The position numbers and the translations under genes were made by a program. A stretch of DNA of 64,000 bases, taken from Brachionus manjavacas. Its lineage: Eukaryota > Rotifera > Eurotatoria > Ploima > Brachionidae. Shown piece by piece: positions 52,936 to 64,000 of the stretch. The DNA lies in NCBI GenBank assembly GCA_019054805.1, contig JAHQIY010000010.1, forward strand, positions 1,037,501 through 1,101,500. The letters run 5' to 3'. The first letter of the stretch is position 1, and each line of letters begins with the position of its first letter. Below the pieces are notes generated by a model, which saw only the letters and a program-made list of their open reading frames with translations, was not told where the DNA came from and ran no database searches.

Positions 52936-53908
52936 CTCAAATAAAAAAGAAGATAAATTAAACAATAATAGCATTATTAATAAATGGCCACTTCTAGCCT
53001 AAACAAAAAAGGAAAAGAAAGAAATGAAGATGATTATATAATGGCAAATAATACTAACAATTAATAATAATAAGCATCGTCTTTGTCTAATGTTTTACAC
53101 AGTGTTAAATACTAGCAACATGCTAAGCATATTAGATCACAGAATTGTACTGTGAAACGGCATATAATTATTACCTGGGTTTATTTTATGCAAAAAAATA
53201 ACTAAAATATGGTAACACAGCCTAAATGTATTTAATCTAAATTCGGTGAAGTAATTTGAAAAACTGAAATATATCAGTCGTTTTAATTTTTTTTAAACAA
53301 CCCACATATTCTTGTAGATCTTGAAGAACGGAATCCAAATATATATATGAAATATTTTTAAAAAAATTTTAAACCTTTTTTTTTTAATTCAAAGTTTTTT
53401 TTCGGCTAATTCGGTAGAATTTTTCAAATTAGTAATTATGTTTGACAATTTTTGATCCGATGACGGAACAAGTTTGAACTGACCTTATTTGCTTATCGTT
53501 TTCAGCGGGTCTTAATTATTAGAAAATAATTTTACTAGAATTTTAAGATAGCCGATGGGTCCATTGTCTAATCTTGTTATTTTTTATGTGTTAAGAGGTT
53601 TATGAGGTATCACCTGAATACCCAAAAATCCCACCCATTTACCCCTAAAAATAAAATATTTTACATAATTAGACTTAAAGGACAAAAATGATCACAATGA
53701 CGTCATTTTTTATGAAAAATTTAAAATTTTGTTTCTCCTTTTTTTAACAAAAATAATTTGATTTTATTTGATAAAAATATTCATTCTGTATTATCAAAAA
53801 TCGTCAATATATCATAAAATGAATCAGAACAAACAAAATGAAGTTAAAAAAAAAAGCATTCGAATTTTTAATCTTTTAAACAAATTTGAAAAAAAATTAT
53901 TTAAAAAA

Positions 53909-54073
53909 ATGGGACGTCCAAAACCTCAATCGATGCGTGAATTGGTAATTGAGCACTATAAAAATGGCAAGGCCAATTCCGAGATATTCTCGATAATGGC
54001 TTCAAAAGTTTCCAAAAGAACGATTTCTCGTTGGACAAAAGCTTTCGGAGAAAATGGGAATTTTTTTCCGAAA
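53909..54073 (+). pseudogene. Mariner-like transposase DNA-binding fragment
   Basis: From ATG 53909 the frame reads MGRPKPQSMRELVIEHYKNG, then KANSEIFSIMASKVSKRTIS and RWTKAFGENG. This is a homeodomain-like helix-turn-helix of the type that opens Tc1/mariner transposases. It fits the same group as the catalytic relic at 6520-6870. Homology stops after NFFPKTSP and no catalytic part follows. A second mariner trace is at 56825-56860, similar to 8797-8835. Confidence 0.7.
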
Positions 54074-55199
54074 ACTTCACCAAATTTTTCTACCTTTATT
54101 TTTTCATATTAGGACAAGGCCACTATCACATATTTTATATCAAAATAAAGGATAAACTTTAAGCTTTTAAATCAGGTATTTTATTCAGTAACTTTCCCTT
54201 GTTTTCTCGGAAATTTTCAACTTAATGATATATAGCACTAAAGTTTAAAAAATACTGAAAATCAAGACACCAAAAAAAAAATTTTATTTTATAAAGATAT
54301 TTATTTAAAAGCTTAAATTCAATTATATATGTGTTCAAAATTTTAAATAAATCAAAAGTTATTTGATAAAAACATAAAACACCCAAGTTTTTTAGATTTT
54401 AGAATAATGGTCATTTTTTGATGTCATTTGATTGTATCTTCTCGAAAACTAGACGGAATAAAACAATCTATAGCTCATTTTAATCATAAAAAAATTCTCT
54501 AGAAAATGATTTATAAAACTGACAACTTTTATTTGGTGATTTATGAGGACAACCTAGGTCGCAGGTAGGGGTCAATTAGTAGGCCAGAGTGGACTAATTT
54601 TGAAAAGAAAGTTTTATAAAAAAATCAATTTCAGAAACTAGAGAAAAAAAGCTGTAAACCCTCAAAATTTCACTATTATATCATTGCCCGTTCACTATTT
54701 TTTTTCTCAATGAATTTTAAGACAAACATTTTTGGCCACCCGTTAGGAATTTCTTCAATTACAGGCCTTTTTTATAAAATCCCGAGTTATTTTAAAGATT
54801 TATTTATTTATTCGATTAACTATATCGAACTAGAGATAAGGCTATATTGGTTTATATTAAAGTAAAATCAAAAGTGTTAATTTGAAAAACAAAACAAGAA
54901 AGGAAAAAAAAAATTCAAATTGGCTATTTTTTTGAACATTAAAGGATTAATTAATAAAAAATTTAAGTTTTTTTGATTGTATAAGAGTTTCTTTTCAATC
55001 AATTATGTATTAATAAATTAAAATAGTGATCAATTTAAATGTAATTGACATTAATTACAAAAAAAAAACTAAAATGTTTTTATTTTGTTTCTAATTCAGT
55101 ATTTGAGTTTTTAAATTGCATATTATTGTTATTTAAAAATATTTAATGAAGTTTTTTAGCAATACACGAGTTTTAAGAAATATTTTAGAATATTCAATA
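54074..55199. other. AT-rich stretch
   Basis: No gene. A GC-richer patch at 54545-54595 (ACCTAGGTCGCAGGTAGGGG) is unexplained. A LINE-tail-like TCGAACTAGAGATAAGGCT lies at about 54824. Confidence 0.35.
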
Positions 55200-56340
55200 G
55201 TGTAATCTCTTGGATTGAAAAAACAACATTGATTGTTGATTTAATTCGAACCTCAAAAGGAATCACGTTATCCTTGTTGAGCATGCGACAAACCTGTATG
55301 AAATGTGTTTTTGTAAGAAAGCAAAATTTATTTGGATCGTTTTGCACTCGATGCATTCAAGAACTCTAAAAACTTGTAATTCTAATGCTTGTATTTCAGT
55401 AGTTTTACTAGAAACTGTTGACGAACTTGCTAAATGTTGCTGATCTCTTCAGTTAAATTCAATTTGCAATTATTCTTCGGCAGGATAGAACATATGCATC
55501 GCTCACTCCTTAACTATTAAAATATCTCCTGCTTCACATTCATTTTTAAGCTTTAGAAATTTAGGAAAGTTCTGTAATGTTTTAATTTTAAATTGCAAAG
55601 ATATAGCCAAATTGAATCAGATATACCATCATTACAAATCAGATTAATCTTAAGATTTTCTTTAAGTTGGTTTATATTTACTGTAATTTTTGAGGTTTCA
55701 ATTTTAAAGTACTTGGAAATAAGAACCAAGTCGGAGGAAAAAGATTTATTTGAGGGGGGTTATTTAGCATATATTTTAAAAATTGTGATGACAAATAATT
55801 ATTTTTAATTGTATCAATAAAAGTTAGTTTTGAAAATATAAAAAGTTCATCAAAGTTGAATACTTTCAGTACTTTTAAGACTCGTGACATGTGACAGTAG
55901 GCTTTTAAACCAAACTTTTGTCTATTTAAGTTGTTTTGTAATTTATTTATTGAATCCTTTGTGGTCGAATTAAGAGTGAGAGCCTCAAGACCATATGTGA
56001 ATTTAGACATTTAAAAACTTTATATCCCAGATCTCTTTATTAACAAGTTTGACCAAATGAGTCTTGACAACTTGAAGTTCATGATCAAAATCAAAAAACC
56101 CAATTTTGGTTAACCAAGCAATAACCAACATCACTATTGATAACAAAATGGTATTAATCAAAATGTTTAGATATGAGGTACTTAGTCTATGTAATATTGT
56201 AAGATTTTGCAAAGGCTTTTGACACCGTACTACATGGATAATTAATAATCATTAAACAGGCGCAAGGTTCTTTTTGTCTTTATTTTAATAATTGTAATTT
56301 TGGTCTTAGAAATTTATCAACTAGAATTATTAGAAATTTT
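55200..56340. mobile_element. LINE relic with its 5' part inverted
   Basis: Minus-strand frames between 56185 and 55200 read HLVKLVNKEIWDI, then SKFTYGLEALTLNSTTKDSI, then KLKNECEAGDILIVKE and ASSSTVSSKTTEIQALELQV. These are the C-terminal part of a LINE ORF (YGLExLxLN block), with several stops and frame changes. On the plus strand 56200-56340 carries DFAKAFDTVLHG, the earlier motif A of the reverse transcriptase. The 5' part thus points away from the 3' part, the pattern left by twin priming. Clade not assigned. Confidence 0.6.
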
Positions 56341-56401
56341 CGTTCAAAGGCTAAGGAAAATAATTGGGATTGTTGTTTTAACATATCGATAATATTTTTA
56401 A

Positions 56402-56752
56402 ACATACTAGCAAAACTTTTCAGCATACCCAATATTCATCCCACTATACTTGCATTATTAACATACCAAACACCTTAATAACATACTAAAATCTGATTGA
56501 CATACTAATACTATTTTTCAAAAAGTTTTCCCGAGTTTTCAGTAGAATCATCTCCCAGCAGCAAGTGCAAACAATTCGCCAAAAAGCTTTCGAAAGAGGA
56601 ATTTTTTGATAATAAGTTTTCCTTTCTTTTAACAACATTGATTGTTTTAAAAAGGCAGGTATGATTTTCAGCAAAAAGTGTGCCAATAAATAAAAAATAT
56701 GCATGCTGAAAATTTTCATTAGTTTTTTAAACAAATTTGATAGTATGTTGGT
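56402..56752. repeat. Foldback element, about 350 bp
   Basis: CATACTAGCAAAACTTTTCA-GCATAC on the left is mirrored, reversed, by CATACTATCAAATTTG and AAAATTTTCAGCATGC on the right. CATAC words repeat about five times in the left part. The minus strand has an 89-codon open frame without known homology. Confidence 0.45.
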
Positions 56753-57122
56753 CAAGTAGATCCAAAATAATTTATAAGTTCTTAAAAAAATGGAATCAAA
56801 ATAAAAATGATAAATTGTTTATTTTTTTTCATTTAAAAGCTACGATCAGTCTGATTTTAAAAACGATGAACAATTAGTTGCCAATCAATTCATTTTTTTA
56901 GTATATTTTCCCGTGATGATTTTTAAAAAATTAAAAAAATTGAAGCTATTTTTTTCTCATTATTTAAAAGAAAAAATCAAGCTGTTTCATTTAATTTTAA
57001 GAAAAAAAAAAGAAATAAATTTTTTTTAGATTCATCGAAAAATGTAAAATAGAAAAAAAATCTTGCTATATTTGGTTGTTGGTTTTTAAAGATTCCTAAA
57101 AATTTCTTTAAAATAAACTGAG

Positions 57123-57405
57123 AGTTCGCATCATCAGTATGGAACACTCTTTCAAAAAAGGAAATTAAAAAAATAGAAGGGGTTCAGAGGAGAGAAACAG
57201 GTATGGTTTTCAAATTAAGGAGCATGGAATATGATCGAAGGTCGAAGAAGTTAGGATATACCGACTTGGTTACAAGGAGAAAGATCGGCATACCAAGTGT
57301 AACCTTTGGCAGAACAGATAAGAGCTGATATGATGTAGCCTTATAATCTACATCCACACAGGTACCTCTGTGTCATAGCTATTTTTTACTGCTTCTTCTA
57401 CTAAA
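57123..57405 (+). mobile_element. CR1-like LINE relic, another family
   Basis: The plus frame reads EFASSVWNTLSKKEIKKIEG, then VQRRETGMVFKLRSMEYDRR and KKLGYTDLVTRRKIG, to a TGA at 57326. This is the CR1 pattern EFxxxVWxPxxxKxxxxIExVQRRxT...LxxLxxRRxxGD. Its 3' UTR has ACCTCTGTGTCATAGC and ends in CTTCTTCTACTA. The CCTCTGTGTCA word is shared with the SINE body at 51368. Confidence 0.7.
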
Positions 57406-58687
57406 ATGTGTCAAAAAAGCTGATTTTTGAAAGAAAATTCCATCTAATCTGACAATATTATTCCATTTGACTAACCATTCTTCAATTAAAAAAAAAAGTC
57501 GGTATAAGTTGTTTTATTTTTTTGAAGATGAAAAAAGAAAAACAGATCGCGTGCTAAGAGACGAGAAAAATTTTTGGTTATGAAATGAGGAATGGCATCA
57601 TTAATTCTAGAACAAACAAAAATCAAGATGATAAAACCTAATTTTTTTTTTAAACTTTAAAAATGGTTCTGTAAATTGCATCATTTCTTATATTCAATGC
57701 ATCACTTCTGTTTTTTGTTCCCAAATTCCTTAAAGAATGCCGTTGAAACAAAAATAAGTGATAATGGAATGATAACATAATCTTGAAAAGTCACTGACTG
57801 AACTTGCCACTTTTTGCCAGTAGTGCTGTTAATGTTGAATGCTAATCTTTTTAGTATTGAATAGAAATTTCCACTAATCTGATAGATAAAAATATGAGAA
57901 CACTGACTTAAAGCTTAATTTCTAAAATTAGTAGAAGCTCATCTTAAGTTCATTTGAAAATGTTTAACGAAAAATTAAATGCCTAATTTGAAGCACAGAT
58001 TTTTATAAAGCATCTTGGGATGAATGACTGAATAAAGGAATTTTCAAAGAAATTAGAATTTCAAATTTGTAATAGTTCCCCGGATTTAAATAAATGACAA
58101 TGAAATAAATTTTTTAAGAAAGTTGTAAAAATAATTAATTTAAATTTTTTCTATAAAAAAAGCTAAAAATTCTTTTTTGTTGCTATTTTTAAAATTTTTT
58201 TGTTATCTGTGAAATAGAGACATCTTTGTCCATTTCACTGTAAAGTTAATTATTTAAGAAATGAGCGTTTGAGTTGGGAAAGAGCATAGATACCTGCTCC
58301 AATACGTCTAACGAGGGAATCGGAAAAACAGGCCCAAGGGTACTAATGCAAACATTAAATTTAATTTTTGTTCTTGAAAATTTTGATTAATTGAATGAAT
58401 CTCATTAATATTTAAAATTGTTGTTAACTTTCAAAAAAATAAATTATTACTCATATTTATTTGAATTTAGTTTAATTCAAAGAGTTTTTCTTTGATTTAT
58501 TTCTAGATTTAAGATTCTGGGAAAATTTCTTGTACCTGTTTAAAATAGGGAATGAACTAAAGTCTTATAAAAAAGTTAGTTTCAATTTAATTTAATTTAA
58601 TTTTATCATTTGAATTTTTTTTTTCTAATAAAGATTTTTTGAGTGTTTGAGATGAATAATCATGCTTTCTATTTTTATAAGATCCAG
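57406..58687. other. AT-rich stretch
   Basis: No gene supported. A GC-richer island at 58262-58345 (GAGTTGGGAAAGAGCATAGA, ACGAGGGAATCGGAAAAACA) has no tRNA boxes and no open frame I recognise. Confidence 0.4.
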
Positions 58688-58890
58688 CTAATCTTTGACA
58701 AAATAATTTTTCTCTTGTCGCGCTGTTATAAACGTTGTATCTTCAAGTCTTGGAATCGTTAATCCTAAAACCGCAGATGCAGCTGGATCCTTGTACTTTG
58801 TCTAAAGCTGGGTGTAAATTAAAACTCTTTTTCTTTGATGAAGAGGCAATTTATCTAATACATACAACTTTTTTTAAAACTTCAATTCAT
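58688..58890 (-). pseudogene. Unrecognised ORF relic
   Basis: A minus frame reads LYVLDKLPLHQRKRVLIYTQ, then after a stop TKYKDPAASAVLGLTIPRLE and DTTFITARQEKNYFVKD to a TAG at 58688. About 60 codons with balanced composition and one internal stop. Probably a mobile-element or host pseudogene fragment; family unknown. Confidence 0.35.
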
Positions 58891-60666
58891 TAGCTTCTTT
58901 AAGTTGTATTCTAAATTCTAAAATTACAATGTTTTTTACAATAAGAAGACTTAGGGTTTGAAAAGAAATTTAATTCTATTTTTGGATCGAGAAAATTAGT
59001 TTTAAAAATTCAAAAAAAAAACGACGATTAAATATAAATTTTTTTTCAATCATATAAATTAATTCTAAACATTGAGTCTTTAATTTTTTTTTTTAAATAT
59101 TTCAATGTCTTTTAAACTAAATCTTAAAACTGAAAAGATATTTCATGATTTTTTTAAATAGAAAAAATTGCCTTTTAAAAACATTTTCTGTGATTGAACA
59201 TATTATAAGTAACGAAAAAATGTTTCATTAATTTTTCACCCAGTCGAAAAGAAGATTACCAAATACTAATAAGTTAAATTATTTGAATTAAATCATGTCT
59301 TTATTTTAATTTATCTTTTTTAATTTCAAGCTAATTATTTTTTTTTGTGTTTTAATACACTTTCACGTCTTATAAAAATATTTGTTTTTTTCACATGAAT
59401 AAGTTAATTCCAATAATGAATTTAATAGAATTTATAGAACAATGACTGTAATGATTGAAAATAAAAACGTAATAAGAAAATTATAAATTTTCCAAAAATC
59501 AGATTATACATGAAAAAAATGAGAAGAAATGTGATGCCGGCAGTTGAAGCGATACTTCAGCTATATTAATTTAATCATTAATTAAAAATAAATATTTTTT
59601 ATTAAACTATTCAATTTGCAATTATTCAAATTGAAAATAATTGCAGATAAAAAGCAAAGTAAGAGGGTATTTAAAATAAAGGGTATAAAAAATGTAATTT
59701 GTTTTATTTTAATCGTATAAAATTTAATTGTTGAATTAAAACTTTTAAAAGTTTAATTTTTTTATATTTAAAAATGACGCCTAAAACAAGAATAAAATTT
59801 GAAAGGATCTTAAAAATAGTATTTGTGATTCTTTTTTATCCTAAAATATTTATATTATTATTTATTTGTGTTTCTGTATGAGCCTAGGCTCCTAAAGATG
59901 AAAAAAAAAACAAAAAATTAAAACAGTTTCAAATTATTAAAAATTTCATCATTTTGTTGAAGGAGACGGAGGTAAGTTATAAGATATTAAACATAACTAA
60001 TAGCTACCGGTTTTAATTTTAGGAAGGAAATAAAAAAAGGTCGGAAAAAAAATAATAAAAATAATATGAAAATCAGAAGATACCTTGTATGTAAAGAGTA
60101 AGTAAAGTTTAAGGACTCAAAATTTTATCACCCCTTTTGTCCTAAGGTTTTGGCTCTAGGTTAGATGGGTAAATTTTTTTAATTTAATTTTCGAGTTTTT
60201 TATCTAACTAGTTTGCCGAATTTCTGAGAAAAACCTTGATAAAATTGAGGCTGTACTTAAGTTCTCAATTTAAACTTCATCACTTAACTTTTTAATTTAA
60301 GTTTTAAACAAAAAACTGAATAAATAATTTAATGTAGCAAATAAGTGATTCGGTTCATTGATTAATACCTTATTTTTTATTTAAAAATCGAAAAAACTAA
60401 ATCGACAAAATATTCAAAAAATTAAACTTCATTGAAGTTTTAAGAAAATTTTTTCGATAATTTCCTTTTAAAAAATTAACAGTAAATTAAAGATATTTTA
60501 ATTTGTAAAAAAGATAGCCAGAAAAATTATTAAATAATTAAAGTTTATTAAAAAGAGATATTTTGAATTTTATTTTGTTTGTTGATTTTAATAAAACCAT
60601 TTATGGGTTTGTTATTTTTTTTGCTTAATAAAATATGTTAAGCAGAAAAAAATTTTAATCTTATAA
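58891..60666. other. AT-rich stretch
   Basis: No gene. 59865-59900 (TGTTTCTGTATGAGCCTAGG-CTCC) is a degenerate LINE 3'-end motif. ACGGAGG and ACCGGTTTTAATTTTAGGAA around 59968-60025 are isolated GC-richer words. Confidence 0.4.
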
Positions 60667-61780
60667 TAATAAGTTCATATAATAAGGATTATTATCAGTC
60701 ATCTTTAAACGAAGCTCAAGGATTAGTTGTGCTTTAGTAACATGTAAAATCTTTTCTTAACAAAAAATTATCCATTTTATTTTTAAATCCATTCAAGGTT
60801 GTTTGTTTAACCAATTCTCTTGGCAGCTTGTTCCACTCATTCAAGACTGGATTCGTACAGAGGTTCAATCTTGTACAACCATTGTAACTAACTGTTTTTC
60901 AAAAAAATAATTGGGACTTCTTGTTCCATAATGTTCAGATATTTGTACCAATAGGTAATTCCATTCAACCGTATCAAAGTTTTTTACCATTTTAAACTGT
61001 TCAATTAAATCTTCTCTTATTCTTCTTTCTTCAAGTGTAGTTTGTTTTAACTTTCTAATACGTTCTTATAGCTCAAATTTCTCACTTCTTTGGACACCTT
61101 CTATGCTTTTTATGCCTTACTTTACTAACATCCGATTCTAAACTTGGACTGCATACTCAAAATGAGGTCTAACTAATGTGGTATACAACTTCCTGAATGT
61201 TTCCATGTCACGATGCTTTCAAGTCTGTTTGATAAGACCCAAGGTTTGATTATATTTCTTAATGACTACCGTAATTTGGGCTGAATTTATCAAATAGCTC
61301 CTTAAAATAACTCCTAATCTCTTTCTTGAGTTGACTCCATTAGAATACTTCTCGAATCGCCCAAGTAGTAGTTTCCTTTTTGATTGTTAGTAACATAGTG
61401 AATTACTTCACATTTTTCCTTATTAAATTACATGAGCTGCTCACTTTACCATTTAAACAACACGTCAATAACGATTTGTAAATTAGCTATGTCTTCCGAG
61501 TTCCAAAAGATCCTGGAAACTTCAGCAAATAATTCAAAACAAACTATCTTTACTTCATCTGGCATATTATTTATTAAAAAAATTAATAAGAGTGGTCTAA
61601 TACTGAGGCCTATGGAACACCACTAAAAATATGCATTCAGGATGAGCTAAAATCAGCTAAAATCATTCTTTTCTTGGTTTCTGACAAAAAAGCTCCTACC
61701 CACTTAATTAGAGACTCACATAATCCATAATGATAAAGCTTAAAAATCACTCTTTTGTATTTGATAATGTTACAGTTTAA
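60667..61780 (-). mobile_element. CR1-like LINE relic (copy 2)
   Basis: Nearly identical to 39686-40410 over about 710 bp and extending further upstream. The minus strand reads LYHYGLCESLIKWVGAFLSE and TKKRMILAD, then SGVP in place of SGVPQGSVL. Later it has the same ESTQERDLGVI and LVRPHFEYAV blocks as copy 1. Several stops and frame changes are visible. It lacks the MITE found in copy 1, so it shows the empty site at about 61385. Confidence 0.8.
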
Positions 61781-62229
61781 GTAATTCCTATCTTTTAATA
61801 AAAAAATATTTTTAGTCAATAATTAATCGATAATTTAAAAAGAATCTCACTGATTTTATTTAATTAATAATTTAAAATAATTGTTATTCTGAGTTTAGCA
61901 AGACTAAATTTATAAATAATAGAAAAGATAATGGAAAATCATGTAATTTACTAAATTAATTGTCTAATTATTTTGGTATTACATTCTAAAATTATGCGTA
62001 GAAAGCAAACATTTGAAGCTAATTTTCATATAAGAAACTTCAATTTTTCAATTAAAGCGAGAACTAATCGTCTAATTAAATATTGTTTTATTTTTTAAAG
62101 ATTTTATTCAGTCTAAATAATTTTTTAAAAAAATGCTAAAATCATTGAGGTAAACAAATGATAAATAAAATTATCTATTTATTAAAATGCTTCTTTCGCC
62201 AAAATTTTCTTAAAATTAAATGAAACTGA

Positions 62230-62400
62230 TAAAGATGAACTAATGGAAGAAAATTCAAATGAGTTAAATAATTTCTTTGAATCAAAATTTGAGTTTTCTC
62301 GATATTCAATCCATAAATTAAAGTCTAGAAATAAGTTTTATTCTATCAACAAGGTTTCATCTAAGAAAAGCGAACTAATAAAAATAAGAAAAAAATAAAG
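62230..62400 (+). pseudogene. Possible LINE linker-region relic
   Basis: The plus frame DKDELMEENSNELNNFFESK then FEFSRYSIHKLKSRNKFYSI runs 57 codons to TAA. LNNFFxSxF is the stretch that precedes the reverse transcriptase in many LINE ORF2 proteins. No further LINE sequence follows, so this is tentative. Confidence 0.25.
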
Positions 62401-64000
62401 GTTTATTAATTTTTAACTCATCAATCTAAATAACACCAAGCTATCATATTAAAAGGATTTATTGACAAGCCTTATTGTTTTTTCCAATCATTCATGTTTA
62501 AGAAAAAATTATTTAATTTAGAAATTAAGTTTAAAACCAGAGGACTTTTTGATAAATAGATATTATAAGATTTTAAGAAATTGTCTTCTTTACGTAATAT
62601 TTACAAAAATTAAAAATTTTATCTATAATTTAGTGTTCTAGGTAAAAATTTGGAATTTTTAAAAACTTTAAAATGATTTTTAATTTATTTATTTTTTAAA
62701 TCAAGTCAGTTTTTAGCTCTAAATTAACTTAAGAAAAAAAAATCATTTAATTAATTTCATTGAATGTAATGTGCTTGAGAGTGGTGTAATGAATCAAATG
62801 ATGTGATAGTTCGAATATCACAAATATCTAATAAAATACTCATAATTTTATTAAGAAGACCACTTAAAATAGATTTAAATTTAATTGATACCAAACTTAT
62901 TAAAATGATAATTAAATAAAAAAAACAGCTTTTATATTCTTCATACACTCAATTTTTATTTTTTCTAAATTTGTTTAGAGTCGATTCTTTTTCGTCAATA
63001 TAGATTTATTAAAATTTTCTTAGCTTTTTAATTTAGACCCCATTTTTTGTTTGTCAAAGTATTAAAAAAGTTAATACAAAAGTTAAATTCAGTAAAAATA
63101 AAAATTTCAAACATTTTGAAATAATTTTGGTGAAATCCCTAATATTCGTGGTTTTTGGAAATTTAATTGTAAACGTTTTTTAAATAAGTTTTAAACAGAA
63201 TTTTATTTTTTTTCCACAAAAAATATCTTCATTATGCGAGCATTATATCTAATGAAAAAAATTAATTAAAAAATTTTGACAATATTTATTTTTTTCCTAA
63301 AATTAACGAAAATTTAGGTAATTTAAGATCATTTTTATAAATTACAATACTTTTAGAATTTTGCGGTTTTTACATTAATTTAAGTGAAATGTGATAAAAA
63401 TTTTGTGAGAAATAACCACTCTATGATGAAAATATTTAAATATAAATCTATTTAACATCTATATTCCAGATAAATAAGATTTTAATTTTTTTAATGTAAG
63501 AGTAAAAAAATAATAATGTTAAGCTACAATAGTGATAATGACACCATGACCACTGCCGCCAAAGTGTGTAAAAGCACTTTATATAATAGCTTTAATAGCT
63601 CTAACTATTAAAGCTATAATAATAACTTTAACTACAAAAAGATGTAAAAAAAATATCTTACCATTAATTTATTATTTTTATTATTAGTTTTTTTTTTAAT
63701 GAAATATTACTAATTAATAAATCTTATTTTCATTTTCTTAATTTATTAATTTAAAAAAAAATTTGAACTTAACTTTCGTTACAAAACCATATTTTAACAA
63801 AAAAATGTGTAATTTTACCTAAAATTATATTATAAAAGACAAGAAATAGTATGAAAGTATTTTTTTAGATAGAATTTATTTAAAATTTAGGAAAAAAATG
63901 AAATTTTCACCTTTTTCTACCGAAAAGCCCATTTTTTCTACCGTAAGCATTTTGAAACGTTTGTACTAAAAGTTATTTAATTTAATTGAAGTTAAATTTC
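62401..64000. other. AT-rich stretch to the window end
   Basis: No supported gene. 63536-63600 holds a GC-richer word (CCATGACCACTGCCGCCAAA) and TAGCTTTAATAGCTC/TATTAAAGCTATA inverted words. Confidence 0.4.

Noticed and set aside
58262-58345. tRNA or SINE candidate in a GC-richer patch
   Set aside because: No A box or B box (GGTTCnAnnCC) could be placed on either strand.

Overview
This is an extremely AT-rich animal (metazoan) genomic window, roughly four fifths A+T by eye. It is gene-poor and crowded with decayed transposable elements. Two host genes are recognisable on the minus strand. One is a ciliary C17orf98 homologue and the other a multi-exon PLAT/LH2-repeat (LOXHD1-like) protein. 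With the CR1- and Jockey-like LINEs, Tc1/mariner and pogo relics, palindromic MITEs and a tRNA-headed SINE, this points to a small invertebrate with a very AT-rich genome. A monogonont rotifer such as Brachionus would fit, but that is inference from composition and gene content only. There are no bacterial-type operons, rRNA genes or CRISPR arrays.

Layout. 1-9.6 kb: AT desert with LINE pieces (2.28, 4.1-5.0, 9.46 kb), a small TA-flanked MITE (2.46 kb) and a composite Tc1/mariner element (5.36-8.89 kb). The mariner holds foldbacks, MITE ends and a 755-bp tandem duplication of a LINE 3' end. 9.8-24.3 kb: the PLAT gene, read right to left in eight exons that join in phase. Its large introns carry a pogo/Tigger element split by a LINE, two GC-richer CR1-like relics, an unrecognised ORF relic, hAT-like and other foldbacks. 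24.3-34.4 kb: LINE and SINE debris, a decayed copy of a PLAT exon at 26.2 kb, and a striking set of palindromic TA-flanked elements built from iterated TTTACGTAAA-like motifs (27.8-29.3 kb). 34.5-35.2 kb: the GC-rich first coding exon of the C17orf98 homologue. 35-52 kb: desert with LINE relics, a hAT-type MITE caught inside a LINE with its empty paralogous site elsewhere in the window, further palindromic MITEs, one short host exon (42.1 kb) and an intact-looking SINE (51.2 kb). 52.7-52.9 kb: the last two exons of an unrecognised gene. 53-64 kb: a mariner DNA-binding-domain fragment, an inverted (twin-primed looking) LINE, two more LINE relics and desert.

The host exons are all on the minus strand. 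The mobile DNA is mostly 5'-truncated or internally deleted. Freshest by structure are the 755-bp tandem duplication, the SINE with a perfect 10-bp target duplication, and the two nearly identical CR1-like copies at 39.7 and 60.7 kb. All exon and element boundaries were read by eye, without alignment or database search.
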